Assembly: GCF_000737195.2 (NCBI RefSeq) | Contig: NZ_JALM01000076.1 | Coordinates: 1-64,000, forward strand | Origin: Sciscionella sediminilitoris | GTDB lineage: Bacteria; Actinomycetota; Actinomycetes; Mycobacteriales; Pseudonocardiaceae | Direction: 5' to 3' | Length of the DNA stretch: 64,000 nt | Part shown: piece after piece, positions 1 to 7,300 of the stretch | Numbering within the stretch: the stretch's first letter is position 1 | Layout of the letters: every line of letters starts with the position of its first letter | The notes under the pieces: generated by a model | The model's input: only the letters and a program-made list of their open reading frames with translations | The model's database searches: none | Told to the model about the DNA's origin: nothing | Program-made: the position numbers and the translations under genes

Positions 1-169
1 CACCCACATCCTCGAACGCCCCGACCCGCACGCACCGTACGGCGTCCGCGGAGTCGGCGAACCCCCGACCGTCTCGTCCACCCCGGCCATCGCGAACGCG
101 ATCCGCGCGGCGACCGGACTGGCCCTCGACCGCGTACCCATCAAACCCGAGCACATTCTCGAACTGTGA
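1..169 (+). CDS. Xanthine dehydrogenase family molybdopterin-binding subunit, C-terminal fragment
   Basis: The gene runs in from outside the window; codons are in frame from base 2 and end at TGA 167-169. The visible 55 residues include GVRGVGEPPTVSSTPAIANA, the highly conserved C-terminus of the large molybdenum-cofactor subunit of xanthine dehydrogenase and aldehyde oxidase enzymes. In that family this glutamate-containing stretch lies at the active site (family knowledge). The following genes are a guanine-deaminase-like enzyme and a purine permease, so oxidation of hypoxanthine and xanthine to urate is the likely role. Only the tail is present, so substrate specificity cannot be judged. 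Confidence 0.85.
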   Translation, partial: THILERPDPHAPYGVRGVGEPPTVSSTPAIANAIRAATGLALDRVPIKPEHILEL

Positions 170-180
170 GGAGCCGATCC

Positions 181-663
181 ATGTTCACCGATACCAGCCG
201 GGAAACCGAATGGCTCGCCGAGACGATCCGGCTCGCCACCGAAAGCGTCGAGAAAGGCGGCGGCCCGTTCGGGGCGCTGGTCGCGGACTCCGAACGGGTC
301 ATCGCCATCGGCACCAACCGGGTCACCGCGAACCTGGATCCGAGCGCGCACGCCGAGGTCACCGCGATCCGGGCCGCCTGCGCGGAACTCGGCAGCTTCG
401 CCCTCTCCGGCTGCGTGCTGGTCTCCTCCTGTGAGCCCTGCCCGATGTGCCTGACCACCGCGCTGTGGGCCAGGGTGGACCGGGTGCTCTACGCCGGAGA
501 CCGGGAGGACGCGGCCCGGGCCGGTTTCGACGACCGCGCCTTCTACGAGCTGTTCGAGAAACCCCGGGACAGCTGGAACGTGCCGGTGCGCAAGGTGTCC
601 ACAGTGGACGGTTTCGCGCCGTTCTCCGCGTGGCTGAACCACTCCGAGCGCATCGAGTACTGA
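181..663 (+). CDS. Guanine deaminase-like nucleoside/nucleobase deaminase (CDA fold)
   Basis: A 160-residue zinc-dependent deaminase of the cytidine-deaminase fold. The zinc-binding HAE is at residues 57-59 (the Glu is the proton shuttle) and PCPMC at 86-90. The tail after the PCPMC region, with FDDRAFYELF, is like bacterial GuaD-type guanine deaminases rather than TadA. Guanine to xanthine is the expected reaction, feeding the xanthine dehydrogenase encoded just upstream. I chose ATG 181 because GAGGAG lies 8 nt before it; a GTG 15 nt upstream is in frame but overlaps the previous stop. The 11-nt gap from the upstream gene indicates one operon. Confidence 0.8.
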   Translation: MFTDTSRETEWLAETIRLATESVEKGGGPFGALVADSERVIAIGTNRVTANLDPSAHAEVTAIRAACAELGSFALSGCVLVSSCEPCPMCLTTALWARVDRVLYAGDREDAARAGFDDRAFYELFEKPRDSWNVPVRKVSTVDGFAPFSAWLNHSERIEY

Positions 664-672
664 TCATTCACA

Positions 673-690
673 GGTGCTGACCGGAGCACC
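673..690. repeat. Short perfect inverted repeat between deaminase and permease genes
   Basis: GGTGCT and AGCACC are perfect 6-bp arms around a 6-nt loop, 10 nt after the deaminase stop. No T-run follows. It could be a weak terminator, a processing hairpin or chance in GC-rich DNA. Confidence 0.3.
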
Positions 691-791
691 AATTGTGTTG
701 GTAGGCAACAAAAACCGAATTCGTCCCGCACATCCGGCGCCGCAGCGGCGCTGGCTCGGTGCGACACGCCCACCGGCAAGGGGAAGGACGC

Positions 792-2234
792 ATGACCCGA
801 ACCGAATCCGAGCTTCGTCTCGGTAGCCCACCACCACCGCGAACCCCGTTGTTCGAGCGGATTTTCGAGATCCGGGGCCGGGGAAGCACCGTCGGCAGGG
901 AAATCCGCGGCGGCGTGACCACCTTCGTGGCGATCGTCTACATCGTACTGCTCAATCCGCTCATTCTCGGCGCTTCGGCGGACATCACCGGCGCCCGGTT
1001 GAGCACCGGCGAACTCACCACCGCGACCGCGCTCTCCGCCGCCGTGGTGACCGTCCTCATGGGACTGGTCGGGAACGCGCCGCTCGCCCTTGCCGCCGGG
1101 CTCGGGGTGAACGGGGTCGTCGCCTTCCAGATGGCCCCGGCCATGACCTGGCCGCAGGCCTTCGGACTGGTGATCCTGGAAGGCGTCTGCATCGTGGCCA
1201 TGGTGCTCGGCGGGCTGCGCGAGCGGATCATGAACGCCATCCCGAAACCGCTCAAGACCGCGCTGACCGTGGGCATCGGTCTCTACATCGCGCTCGTCGG
1301 CCTGGTGAGCGCCGGTTTCGTGACCAGGACCCCGGATTCGGCGCATTCCACGGTCCCGGTCCGGCTCGGCATCAACGGGCACCTGGTCGGCTGGCCGATG
1401 GCGGTGTTCTGCTTCGGATTGCTGCTGATGATCGTGCTCACCGCGCGCAAGGTGCCCGGGGCGATCCTGATCAGCATCGTGGCGGCAACGGTCCTGGCGA
1501 TCGTGCTCAACGAGGTGTTCCACGTCTCCGGGTGGCAGCTGGTGTCCCCGAAGGTGCCGGACAGCCTGGTCTCGGCACCGGATTTCAGCCTGCTCGGCCA
1601 CATCGATCTGTTCGGCGGATTCGTCACCGCAGGGCCGATCGCGGCCACCGTCTTCCTGTTCACCCTCGTGCTCTCCGGCTTCTTCGACGCGATGGGCACG
1701 ATCACCAGCGTCTCCGACGAGGCGGGTCTTGCCAGGGACGGCAGGATTCCGCGGATGAACCGGATCCTGTTCGTGGACGGGATCGGGGCCGTCGTCGGCG
1801 GGACCACCGGAGCCTCACCGAACACGGTGTTCCTGGAATCGGCCGCGGGTGTCGGCGAGGGCGCGCGCACCGGGCTCGCCAGCGTGGTCACCGGGCTGCT
1901 GTTCGCCGCGACACTGGCCTTCACCCCGCTGGCCAGCGTCGTCCCCGCCGAGGCGGCCGCACCGGCACTCGTGGTCATCGGCGCCATGATGATGGCCCAG
2001 TGCCGCAACATCCCGTGGCACGAATCGGACTACGTCATCCCGGTGTTCCTGACGATCGCGATCATCCCGTTCACCTACTCGATCACCAACGGGGTCGGTG
2101 CCGGGCTCATCGCGTTCGTGCTCATCAAGGTGTGCAAGGGGAAGTGGCGGGAAACGGGCTGGCTGCTGACCGTGCTCGCGGTGATCTTCGCCGTCTACTT
2201 CGGGGTCAACGGCGTGGAAGCGCTGTTCCGCTGA
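792..2234 (+). CDS. NCS2-family (AzgA-like) purine permease
   Basis: A 480-residue polytopic membrane protein with about a dozen hydrophobic segments. The N-terminal signature REIRGGVTTFVAIVYIVLLN, the TGASPNTVFLESAAGVGEGARTG loop (about residues 343-365) and the FDAMGTITSVSDEAGL segment mark the AzgA branch of the nucleobase:cation symporter 2 family. AzgA-type members carry hypoxanthine, guanine or adenine with protons (family knowledge). ATG 792 is preceded by GGGAAGGA; an in-frame GTG at 759 would add 11 polar residues and has no good ribosome site. It sits between purine-catabolic genes and a glycerate kinase, so import of purines as a nitrogen source fits. Confidence 0.88.
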   Translation: MTRTESELRLGSPPPPRTPLFERIFEIRGRGSTVGREIRGGVTTFVAIVYIVLLNPLILGASADITGARLSTGELTTATALSAAVVTVLMGLVGNAPLALAAGLGVNGVVAFQMAPAMTWPQAFGLVILEGVCIVAMVLGGLRERIMNAIPKPLKTALTVGIGLYIALVGLVSAGFVTRTPDSAHSTVPVRLGINGHLVGWPMAVFCFGLLLMIVLTARKVPGAILISIVAATVLAIVLNEVFHVSGWQLVSPKVPDSLVSAPDFSLLGHIDLFGGFVTAGPIAATVFLFTLVLSGFFDAMGTITSVSDEAGLARDGRIPRMNRILFVDGIGAVVGGTTGASPNTVFLESAAGVGEGARTGLASVVTGLLFAATLAFTPLASVVPAEAAAPALVVIGAMMMAQCRNIPWHESDYVIPVFLTIAIIPFTYSITNGVGAGLIAFVLIKVCKGKWRETGWLLTVLAVIFAVYFGVNGVEALFR

Positions 2235-2290
2235 CCGAGAAAGCCGGTAGGGTGATCTCCGCCCACGGACATCCAGGAGGAACGATACCG

Positions 2291-3424
2291 GTGGAGATCG
2301 AGAGCGCTCCCTCGTCCGCGCACGTATTGATCGCCCCGGACAAGTTCAAGGGCTCACTGACCGCGGCCGATGTGGCGGACGCGGTCGCCGGAGGAATCAG
2401 CGCGGCCGTTCCCTCCGTCCCGTTACGCCGCCTGCCCCTCGCCGACGGCGGGGACGGCACCGTGGCCGCCGCGCTCGCCGCCGGATTCGCGCGGGTCGAG
2501 GTCACCGTGCAGGGCCCGACGGGGGAACCGGTTCACGCGGAGTACGCGGTCGCCGGGGACACCGCCATCGTGGAACTGGCCGAGGCCTCCGGGCTGCGCC
2601 GGCTGCCCGGAGGGAACCCGGCCGCGCTGTCCGCCACCAGCGCGGGCACCGGGGAGCTGATCGCCGCGGCCCTGGACTCCGGGGCGCGGCGGATCGTGCT
2701 CGGAATCGGCGGCAGCGCGAACACCGACGGCGGGGCGGGCATGATCACCGCGCTCGGCGCCCGGCTGCTGGACGGCTCCGGTACCGCGCTGGCCCCGGGC
2801 GGTGGCGCGCTGCGCGAGCTCGACCGGATCGATCTGTCCGAAATGGACACCCGGCTGTCCGCGACGGAGTTCGTGCTCGCCAGCGATGTGGACAATCCGC
2901 TGCTCGGTGCGCAGGGCGCCGCCACGGTGTACGGCCCGCAGAAGGGCGCGGGACCCGAGGACATCCCGGTGCTCGAGGCCGGACTGCGCCGGTTCGCCGA
3001 ACTGGCCGGTCCCGGCTGGGTGGACGCGCCGGGCGCCGGAGCCGCGGGCGGGGTCGGATTCGCGGCACTCGCCCTGCTCGGCGCGCGGATGCGGGCCGGA
3101 TTCGACGTGCTGGCCGAACTGCTCGGCTTCGATGCGGCACTGGCCGGGGCACGGCTGGTGGTGACCGGGGAGGGCTCGCTGGACGAGCAGACCCTGTACG
3201 GCAAGGTTCCCTCCGGGGTGGCCACCCGCGCCCGGGCCGCCGGAATCCCGGTGGTGGCGGTGGCCGGACGCAGCCTGCTCGACCAGGAAACCCTGCACAC
3301 GGCGGGAATCACGGCGGCCTATCCGCTCACCGCGATCGAACCGGATCCGGCCCGCTGCATCGCCGAAGCGGCCCCCCTGCTGACCGAGGCCGCCACCGCA
3401 CTCGCCAAGGACTGGCTGAGCTGA
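2291..3424 (+). CDS. Glycerate kinase (GlxK/GarK type)
   Basis: A 377-residue type-1 glycerate kinase. APDKFKGSLTAADVADAV near the N-terminus, LPLADGGDGT, GIGGSANTDGGAGM in the middle and GEGSLDEQTLYGK near residue 300 are the conserved family blocks. The enzyme phosphorylates glycerate, the end product of glyoxylate assimilation through tartronate semialdehyde. Glyoxylate is released when urate is broken down through allantoin, which explains its place behind purine genes. The GTG start at 2291 follows AGGAGG (2275-2280). There is a 56-nt gap to the permease, so it may be co-transcribed. Confidence 0.9.
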   Translation: MEIESAPSSAHVLIAPDKFKGSLTAADVADAVAGGISAAVPSVPLRRLPLADGGDGTVAAALAAGFARVEVTVQGPTGEPVHAEYAVAGDTAIVELAEASGLRRLPGGNPAALSATSAGTGELIAAALDSGARRIVLGIGGSANTDGGAGMITALGARLLDGSGTALAPGGGALRELDRIDLSEMDTRLSATEFVLASDVDNPLLGAQGAATVYGPQKGAGPEDIPVLEAGLRRFAELAGPGWVDAPGAGAAGGVGFAALALLGARMRAGFDVLAELLGFDAALAGARLVVTGEGSLDEQTLYGKVPSGVATRARAAGIPVVAVAGRSLLDQETLHTAGITAAYPLTAIEPDPARCIAEAAPLLTEAATALAKDWLS

Positions 3425-3438
3425 CCACTCTGCGCTGG

Positions 3439-3963
3439 CTACTCCCCGATCGTCTCGTCACTGAGTTCGCGGGCGATGTCCAGATGACCGACGTGCCGGA
3501 CGTATTCCTGCAGCATGTGAAACAGCGTCCACACCAGGGTCGGGCGCTGATCCTCCGGCCCGAAACCGCCACCGCTGGCCGCGATCTCCTCCGGCGGGGT
3601 CGCGGCGATGATCTCCCTGGTGCGGGCCCAGCGCGTGCGGAGCTCGGCCAGCAGCGAGTCGAGCGATTCCTCCGCGGGCACCTGCCAGTTCCCGTCCGGG
3701 CCGTTCTCCGGCCACGGGTTTTCCGCCGGTGTCCCCAGGAATCGCCACTCGGTCCAGCGCCATTCCATGTGGATCAGATGCTTGAGCAGTTCGATCGGGC
3801 TCCACCCGGAGGGCAACCTGCTGCGCCGGGCCTCGGTTTCGGGCATTCCGTCGAACTTGCGGAGCACCGCCTCGTGGTAGAAGTCGAGGTATTCCACCAG
3901 AAGCCCGAAGGGATCGGCATTGGTCATCGCCGGTTCGGCCGGCGGTTCGATCATGCGCACCAT
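3439..3963 (-). CDS. DinB-superfamily protein (DUF664-like, possible thiol-dependent transferase)
   Basis: A 174-residue four-helix-bundle protein. The patterns WSPIELLKHLIHMEWRW and TLFHMLQEYVRHVGHLDIAR place histidines at the three metal-ligand positions typical of DinB/YfiT and DUF664 proteins. Actinobacterial members include mycothiol-dependent transferases; that role is inference here. It ends 14 nt from the convergent glycerate kinase stop and starts 10 nt downstream of the ABC ATPase stop, so it may be the last gene of the NRPS operon or an unrelated neighbour. The start is uncertain: ATG 3963, ATG 3954 and ATG 3927 are all in frame and none has a strong ribosome site. Confidence 0.7.
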   Translation of the reverse strand: MVRMIEPPAEPAMTNADPFGLLVEYLDFYHEAVLRKFDGMPETEARRSRLPSGWSPIELLKHLIHMEWRWTEWRFLGTPAENPWPENGPDGNWQVPAEESLDSLLAELRTRWARTREIIAATPPEEIAASGGGFGPEDQRPTLVWTLFHMLQEYVRHVGHLDIARELSDETIGE

Positions 3964-3973
3964 GGCACCCAGC

Positions 3974-4906
3974 CTAGTGCTCGGTGAGTTCGAGGAACAC
4001 GTCGTCGAGCGTCGGGCGGCGCACCGCGAAATCGGTCACCGGTATCCCCGCGGCCGCCAGTGCCCCGGAAACCGCCGCGATGCCGTCGATTCCGTCCTCG
4101 AGGTGCAGCGCGATCCGGCCCGCCCGTTCATCGGTGACCGGGACACCGGCGGACACCGTGGCCACCGCGCGCGCCGCGGCCGGGACATCGGCCGCCGCGG
4201 CGAGGGTGACCTCGATCCGGTCGCTGCCGACCTTGCGCTTGAGCTGTTCCGGGGTGCCCTCGGCGATCACCCGGCCACCGTCGATCACCGCGATCTGGTC
4301 GGCGAGTTCGTCGGCCTCGTCGAGATACTGGGTGGTGAGCAGGACCGTGACGCCCTCGGCGACCAGACCCCGGATGTTGGCCCACAACTGGATGCGGCTG
4401 GCCGGGTCGAGACCGGTGGTGGGTTCGTCCAGGAACAGCACCGCGGGTTCGGCGATCAGGCAGGTGGCCAGGTCGAGGCGGCGGCGCATGCCACCGGAAT
4501 AGGTGCTCAGCCTGCGGTCGGCGGCCTCGGTGAGGGCGAACCGGTCGAGCAGTTCCGCGGCGCGCCGTTTCGCCCTGCGCCGCCCCAGATGCAGCAGGGT
4601 GCCGAGCAGGATCAGGTTCTCCCGGCCGGTGAGCATCTCGTCGACCGCGGCGTACTGCCCGGCGAGCCCGATCCGGCGGCGCACCAGCTTGGGTTCGCGG
4701 GCCACATCGTGCCCGGCGACCAGGGCGCGCCCACTGTCCGGGGCGAGCAGGGTGGCCAGGATACGCACCGTGGTGGTCTTCCCGGCCCCGTTCGGCCCGA
4801 GCACCCCGAGCACGGTGCCCGGCCGGGCCGCGAGGTCCACACCGCGCAGCGCCACGTGATTCCGGTAGGACTTGCCGAGCCCTGCCGTCTCGATCGCGAA
4901 CTCCAC
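3974..4906 (-). CDS. ABC transporter ATP-binding protein (DrrA-like)
   Basis: A 310-residue ATPase subunit with Walker A GPNGAGKTT, signature STYSGGMRRRLDLA and Walker B LFLDEPTTGLDP, then the roughly 80-residue C-terminal extension of the daunorubicin-resistance DrrA group (ending VRRPTLDDVFLELTEH). The GTG start at 4906 follows GGCGGGA. It lies 11 nt after the MbtH gene and shares the operon with a DrrB-like permease (6476-7300), although the kinase and MbtH genes separate the two. The likely role is export of, or self-protection against, the NRPS product. Confidence 0.85.
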   Translation of the reverse strand: MEFAIETAGLGKSYRNHVALRGVDLAARPGTVLGVLGPNGAGKTTTVRILATLLAPDSGRALVAGHDVAREPKLVRRRIGLAGQYAAVDEMLTGRENLILLGTLLHLGRRRAKRRAAELLDRFALTEAADRRLSTYSGGMRRRLDLATCLIAEPAVLFLDEPTTGLDPASRIQLWANIRGLVAEGVTVLLTTQYLDEADELADQIAVIDGGRVIAEGTPEQLKRKVGSDRIEVTLAAAADVPAAARAVATVSAGVPVTDERAGRIALHLEDGIDGIAAVSGALAAAGIPVTDFAVRRPTLDDVFLELTEH

Positions 4907-4917
4907 TCCCGCCTCGC

Positions 4918-5112
4918 CTAGGAACGCAGGCTTGCCGGGCGCATGTCCGTCCAGTGCTCCTCGACGTACGCGAGCGCGCTGAGCCGGTCGGTGTCCTCGA
5001 GCGCGACGGTCCAGCCCGCCGGGTTCTCCGCGAAGGCGGGCCACAGCGAGTGCTGTCCCTCCGCGTTGACGAGTACCCGGAAGCTGCCCTGCTCGTCGTC
5101 GAATGGGTTCAT
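4918..5112 (-). CDS. MbtH-like NRPS accessory protein
   Basis: A 64-residue protein starting MNPFDDEQGSFRVLVNAEGQ, with the family hallmarks SLWP at 22-25, the P-x-GW pattern (PAGW, 31-34) and the conserved tryptophans of the W-T-D-MRP tail (EHWTDMRPASLR). MbtH proteins bind NRPS adenylation domains and aid their folding and activity (family knowledge). It is the only MbtH seen near the two NRPS genes in the same operon, so it probably serves some or all four A domains. Confidence 0.95.
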   Translation of the reverse strand: MNPFDDEQGSFRVLVNAEGQHSLWPAFAENPAGWTVALEDTDRLSALAYVEEHWTDMRPASLRS

Positions 5113-5147
5113 GCACCCGAGTATGGGCGGGCGCGCTGACAGGGCGC

Positions 5148-6401
5148 TTACACCGCGGTCCGCTCGTCGAGCTCGCACGGGATGGCGATGGTCACCAGGG
5201 TCGGCCCGCCGACCGGGCTGACCACGGTGACGAACCCGTCGAAGGAACCGAGCCTGCGCTCGACGCCCGCGAGCCCGGTGCCGCGCGCGGGATCCGCGCC
5301 ACCGCACCCGTTGTCGCCGACCTCGACGCGCAGCATGCCCTCCCGGTGGGACACCCGGATCTCGGCGCTGGTGGCGTGCGCGTGCTTGACGATATTGCTG
5401 AACGCCTCGCTCGCGGCGAAGTAGGCGGCCGATTCGATCGGCGGGGCGGCGCGCCCGGACAGCTCCGCGGTCACATCCACACGCAGCGGGCTTTCCATGA
5501 CGAGCGCGCGGATCGCATCGGCGAGCCCGCGGTCGGCGAGCACCGGCGGATGGATACCGCGCACCAGGTCGCGCAGTTCGTCGAGCGCCTTGCGGGAGCT
5601 CGCCTTGACCTCGCTGAGCAGGGCCCGCACCGCTTCCGGGTTGCTCTCCAGCAGGTTCTCCGCCGCGTCGATGGTCATGCCCATGGCGACCAGCCGTGCC
5701 TGTGCCCCGTCGTGCAGATCGCGCTCGATCCGGCGCAGTTCGCTCGCCTGGCTGTCGGTGGCCTCGGTCCGGGTCCTGGTCAGGTGCTCCACCCGCCTGT
5801 TCAGCCGAGTGCGCTCGGAGGGACGCAGCATTCCCGCGGTGAGCGCGGCGTGCCCGCGGACGAACAGCGGGGCGACCGGTACACACACGGCGAGCTGCAC
5901 GAGGCCGAACACCAGGGCGAGATACGGGGAGGCGGCGCTGTTCATCGGGATGAAGGCGTACCAGTTGTTCGTGCCGAGGTGGATGCCCTGCCACCACAGG
6001 GCGGCGAGCACGATGCCGAACAGCCCGTTGAGCGCGAGCGCGGCCGGTACGAATGCGGAAACCGCGCCGCTGACCGGGTTCACCACCGCCCAGCCGAGCT
6101 CGCGCCACATGGTCGCGTCCCCGATCCGCCAGTGCAGCCTGCGCAGTCCGGCGGCGACCCCGGGACCGAAATCGGGTTCCGGTTCCGGTTCCGGCGCGGA
6201 GACCCCGGACCAGTCGCGGGCGAGCCGCCGTCCGGTGCGGGCAAGCCCGCGGATCGCGCCGAAGGCGGAGGACAGCAGGGGAACTCCGACGCCGATGCAG
6301 CTGAACGTGGCCACCACGCACAGCCACAGCACGAGCAGCACTCCGTAGAGCGCGAGCCCGGACAGCGCGATCCCGCGCGCCACATAACCCGCCTTGGTCA
6401 C
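5148..6401 (-). CDS. Sensor histidine kinase, NarL/LiaS-type, in the NRPS operon
   Basis: A 417-residue membrane kinase. Hydrophobic segments lie at about residues 10-45 and in two further blocks up to about residue 190. The HisKA_3 phospho-acceptor box is RDLHDGAQARLVAMGM, followed by EAFSNIVKHAHA (N box) and GDNGCGG...GTGLAGVERRLG (G boxes). GTG 6401 follows AGGAGG at 9 nt. No response regulator is adjacent, but the regulator at 23685-24329, across the NRPS operon, belongs to the subtype usually paired with such kinases (inference). An 18-bp inverted repeat lies 58-75 nt upstream of the start. Confidence 0.88.
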   Translation of the reverse strand: MTKAGYVARGIALSGLALYGVLLVLWLCVVATFSCIGVGVPLLSSAFGAIRGLARTGRRLARDWSGVSAPEPEPEPDFGPGVAAGLRRLHWRIGDATMWRELGWAVVNPVSGAVSAFVPAALALNGLFGIVLAALWWQGIHLGTNNWYAFIPMNSAASPYLALVFGLVQLAVCVPVAPLFVRGHAALTAGMLRPSERTRLNRRVEHLTRTRTEATDSQASELRRIERDLHDGAQARLVAMGMTIDAAENLLESNPEAVRALLSEVKASSRKALDELRDLVRGIHPPVLADRGLADAIRALVMESPLRVDVTAELSGRAAPPIESAAYFAASEAFSNIVKHAHATSAEIRVSHREGMLRVEVGDNGCGGADPARGTGLAGVERRLGSFDGFVTVVSPVGGPTLVTIAIPCELDERTAV

Positions 6402-6458
6402 CGGTTTCTCCCTCCTGCTGGTGTCACCCCATCATGGACTAGCGGCCGAGCCCGGCAC

Positions 6459-6476
6459 AGTGGTACTGGTACCACT
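6459..6476. promoter_or_regulatory. Perfect inverted repeat upstream of the histidine kinase (GTGGT-N6-ACCAC)
   Basis: AGTGGTAC-TG-GTACCACT has perfect 8-bp arms. It begins at the permease stop codon and lies 58-75 nt before the kinase start. A near-copy is found at 39477-39492. It could be a response-regulator operator or a small hairpin; no T-run argues against an ordinary terminator. Confidence 0.5.
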
Positions 6477-7300
6477 CATCGGCGCGCGTACCGGCGCAGG
6501 CTGATGCTCGCGGTGCAGCAGAAGATCACCCCGAGCGCGATGACCAGCACCTGTCCGGGATGGGCCGAGGCGAACCCGGCACCGGGCGGCACCGGGTTGC
6601 CCCACAGTCCGCGCACCAGGTCCGCGATCGCGCTCACCGGATTCCACGCCGCGATCGGGGCGAGCCAGCCGGGAAGGGCACCGACCGCGAGGAAGGCACT
6701 GGACAGGAACCCGAACAGCACCACGATCAGGCTGCCGATCGAGTCGATGGATTCGGGGCTGCGCACGATCATCCCGACGAGCACGCCCACCCACAGCAGC
6801 ACATAGCAGAACACCGCGAGCAGGCCGAATCCGGCGAGGAAGGACCAGAATCCGGTGTGCACCCGCCAGCCGAGCCCGAACCCGACCGCAAGGATCAGCA
6901 CCAGCCCGGCGAGCGAGGCGACCAGATCCGCGAGGGTGTGCCCGAGCAGCACCGCGGCACGGGAGATCGGCAGCGAGCGGAACCGGTCCACCAGCCCGCC
7001 GCGCAGGTCCATGGCCACGGCGACCGCGGTCGGCCCGATCCCGGCCAGGCCGAGCTGCGCGCACGCGCCCGCCATCAGATAGCCGACGTAGTCCTGGCTT
7101 CCGGGCAGCACCAGCGCGCCGCGGAACAGATACCCGATGCCGATCATCATCACCAGCGGGTTCATCACCAGCCCGACGAGCCGCCCGGGACCGCGGACCA
7201 GGTGGCGCAGCCGCCTCCCGGTCACCGCGAGCACCTCGGTGGCGGTGGCCAGCGGGGCGGGTGGCAGGGCAGGCAGGGCGGGCAGTGTTCCCGCGGTCAT
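6476..7300 (-). CDS. ABC-2 type transporter permease (DrrB-like)
   Basis: A 274-residue permease with six predicted hydrophobic segments between residues about 50 and 265. [22 protein letters not shown] is the conserved cytoplasmic loop of ABC-2 exporters, and [10 protein letters not shown] and [11 protein letters not shown] are typical of DrrB proteins. Its ATG overlaps the stop of the NRPS gene (ATGA), so translation is probably coupled. The partner ATPase is at 3974-4906. Substrate is inferred from context to be the NRPS product. Confidence 0.85.
   Translation of the reverse strand: MTAGTLPALPALPPAPLATATEVLAVTGRRLRHLVRGPGRLVGLVMNPLVMMIGIGYLFRGALVLPGSQDYVGYLMAGACAQLGLAGIGPTAVAVAMDLRGGLVDRFRSLPISRAAVLLGHTLADLVASLAGLVLILAVGFGLGWRVHTGFWSFLAGFGLLAVFCYVLLWVGVLVGMIVRSPESIDSIGSLIVVLFGFLSSAFLAVGALPGWLAPIAAWNPVSAIADLVRGLWGNPVPPGAGFASAHPGQVLVIALGVIFCCTASISLRRYARR

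Noticed and set aside
671-760. The region between the deaminase and purine permease genes considered as a purine riboswitch.
   Set aside because: Only a 6-bp hairpin is present; I do not see the conserved three-way-junction core bases of purine or guanidine riboswitches.
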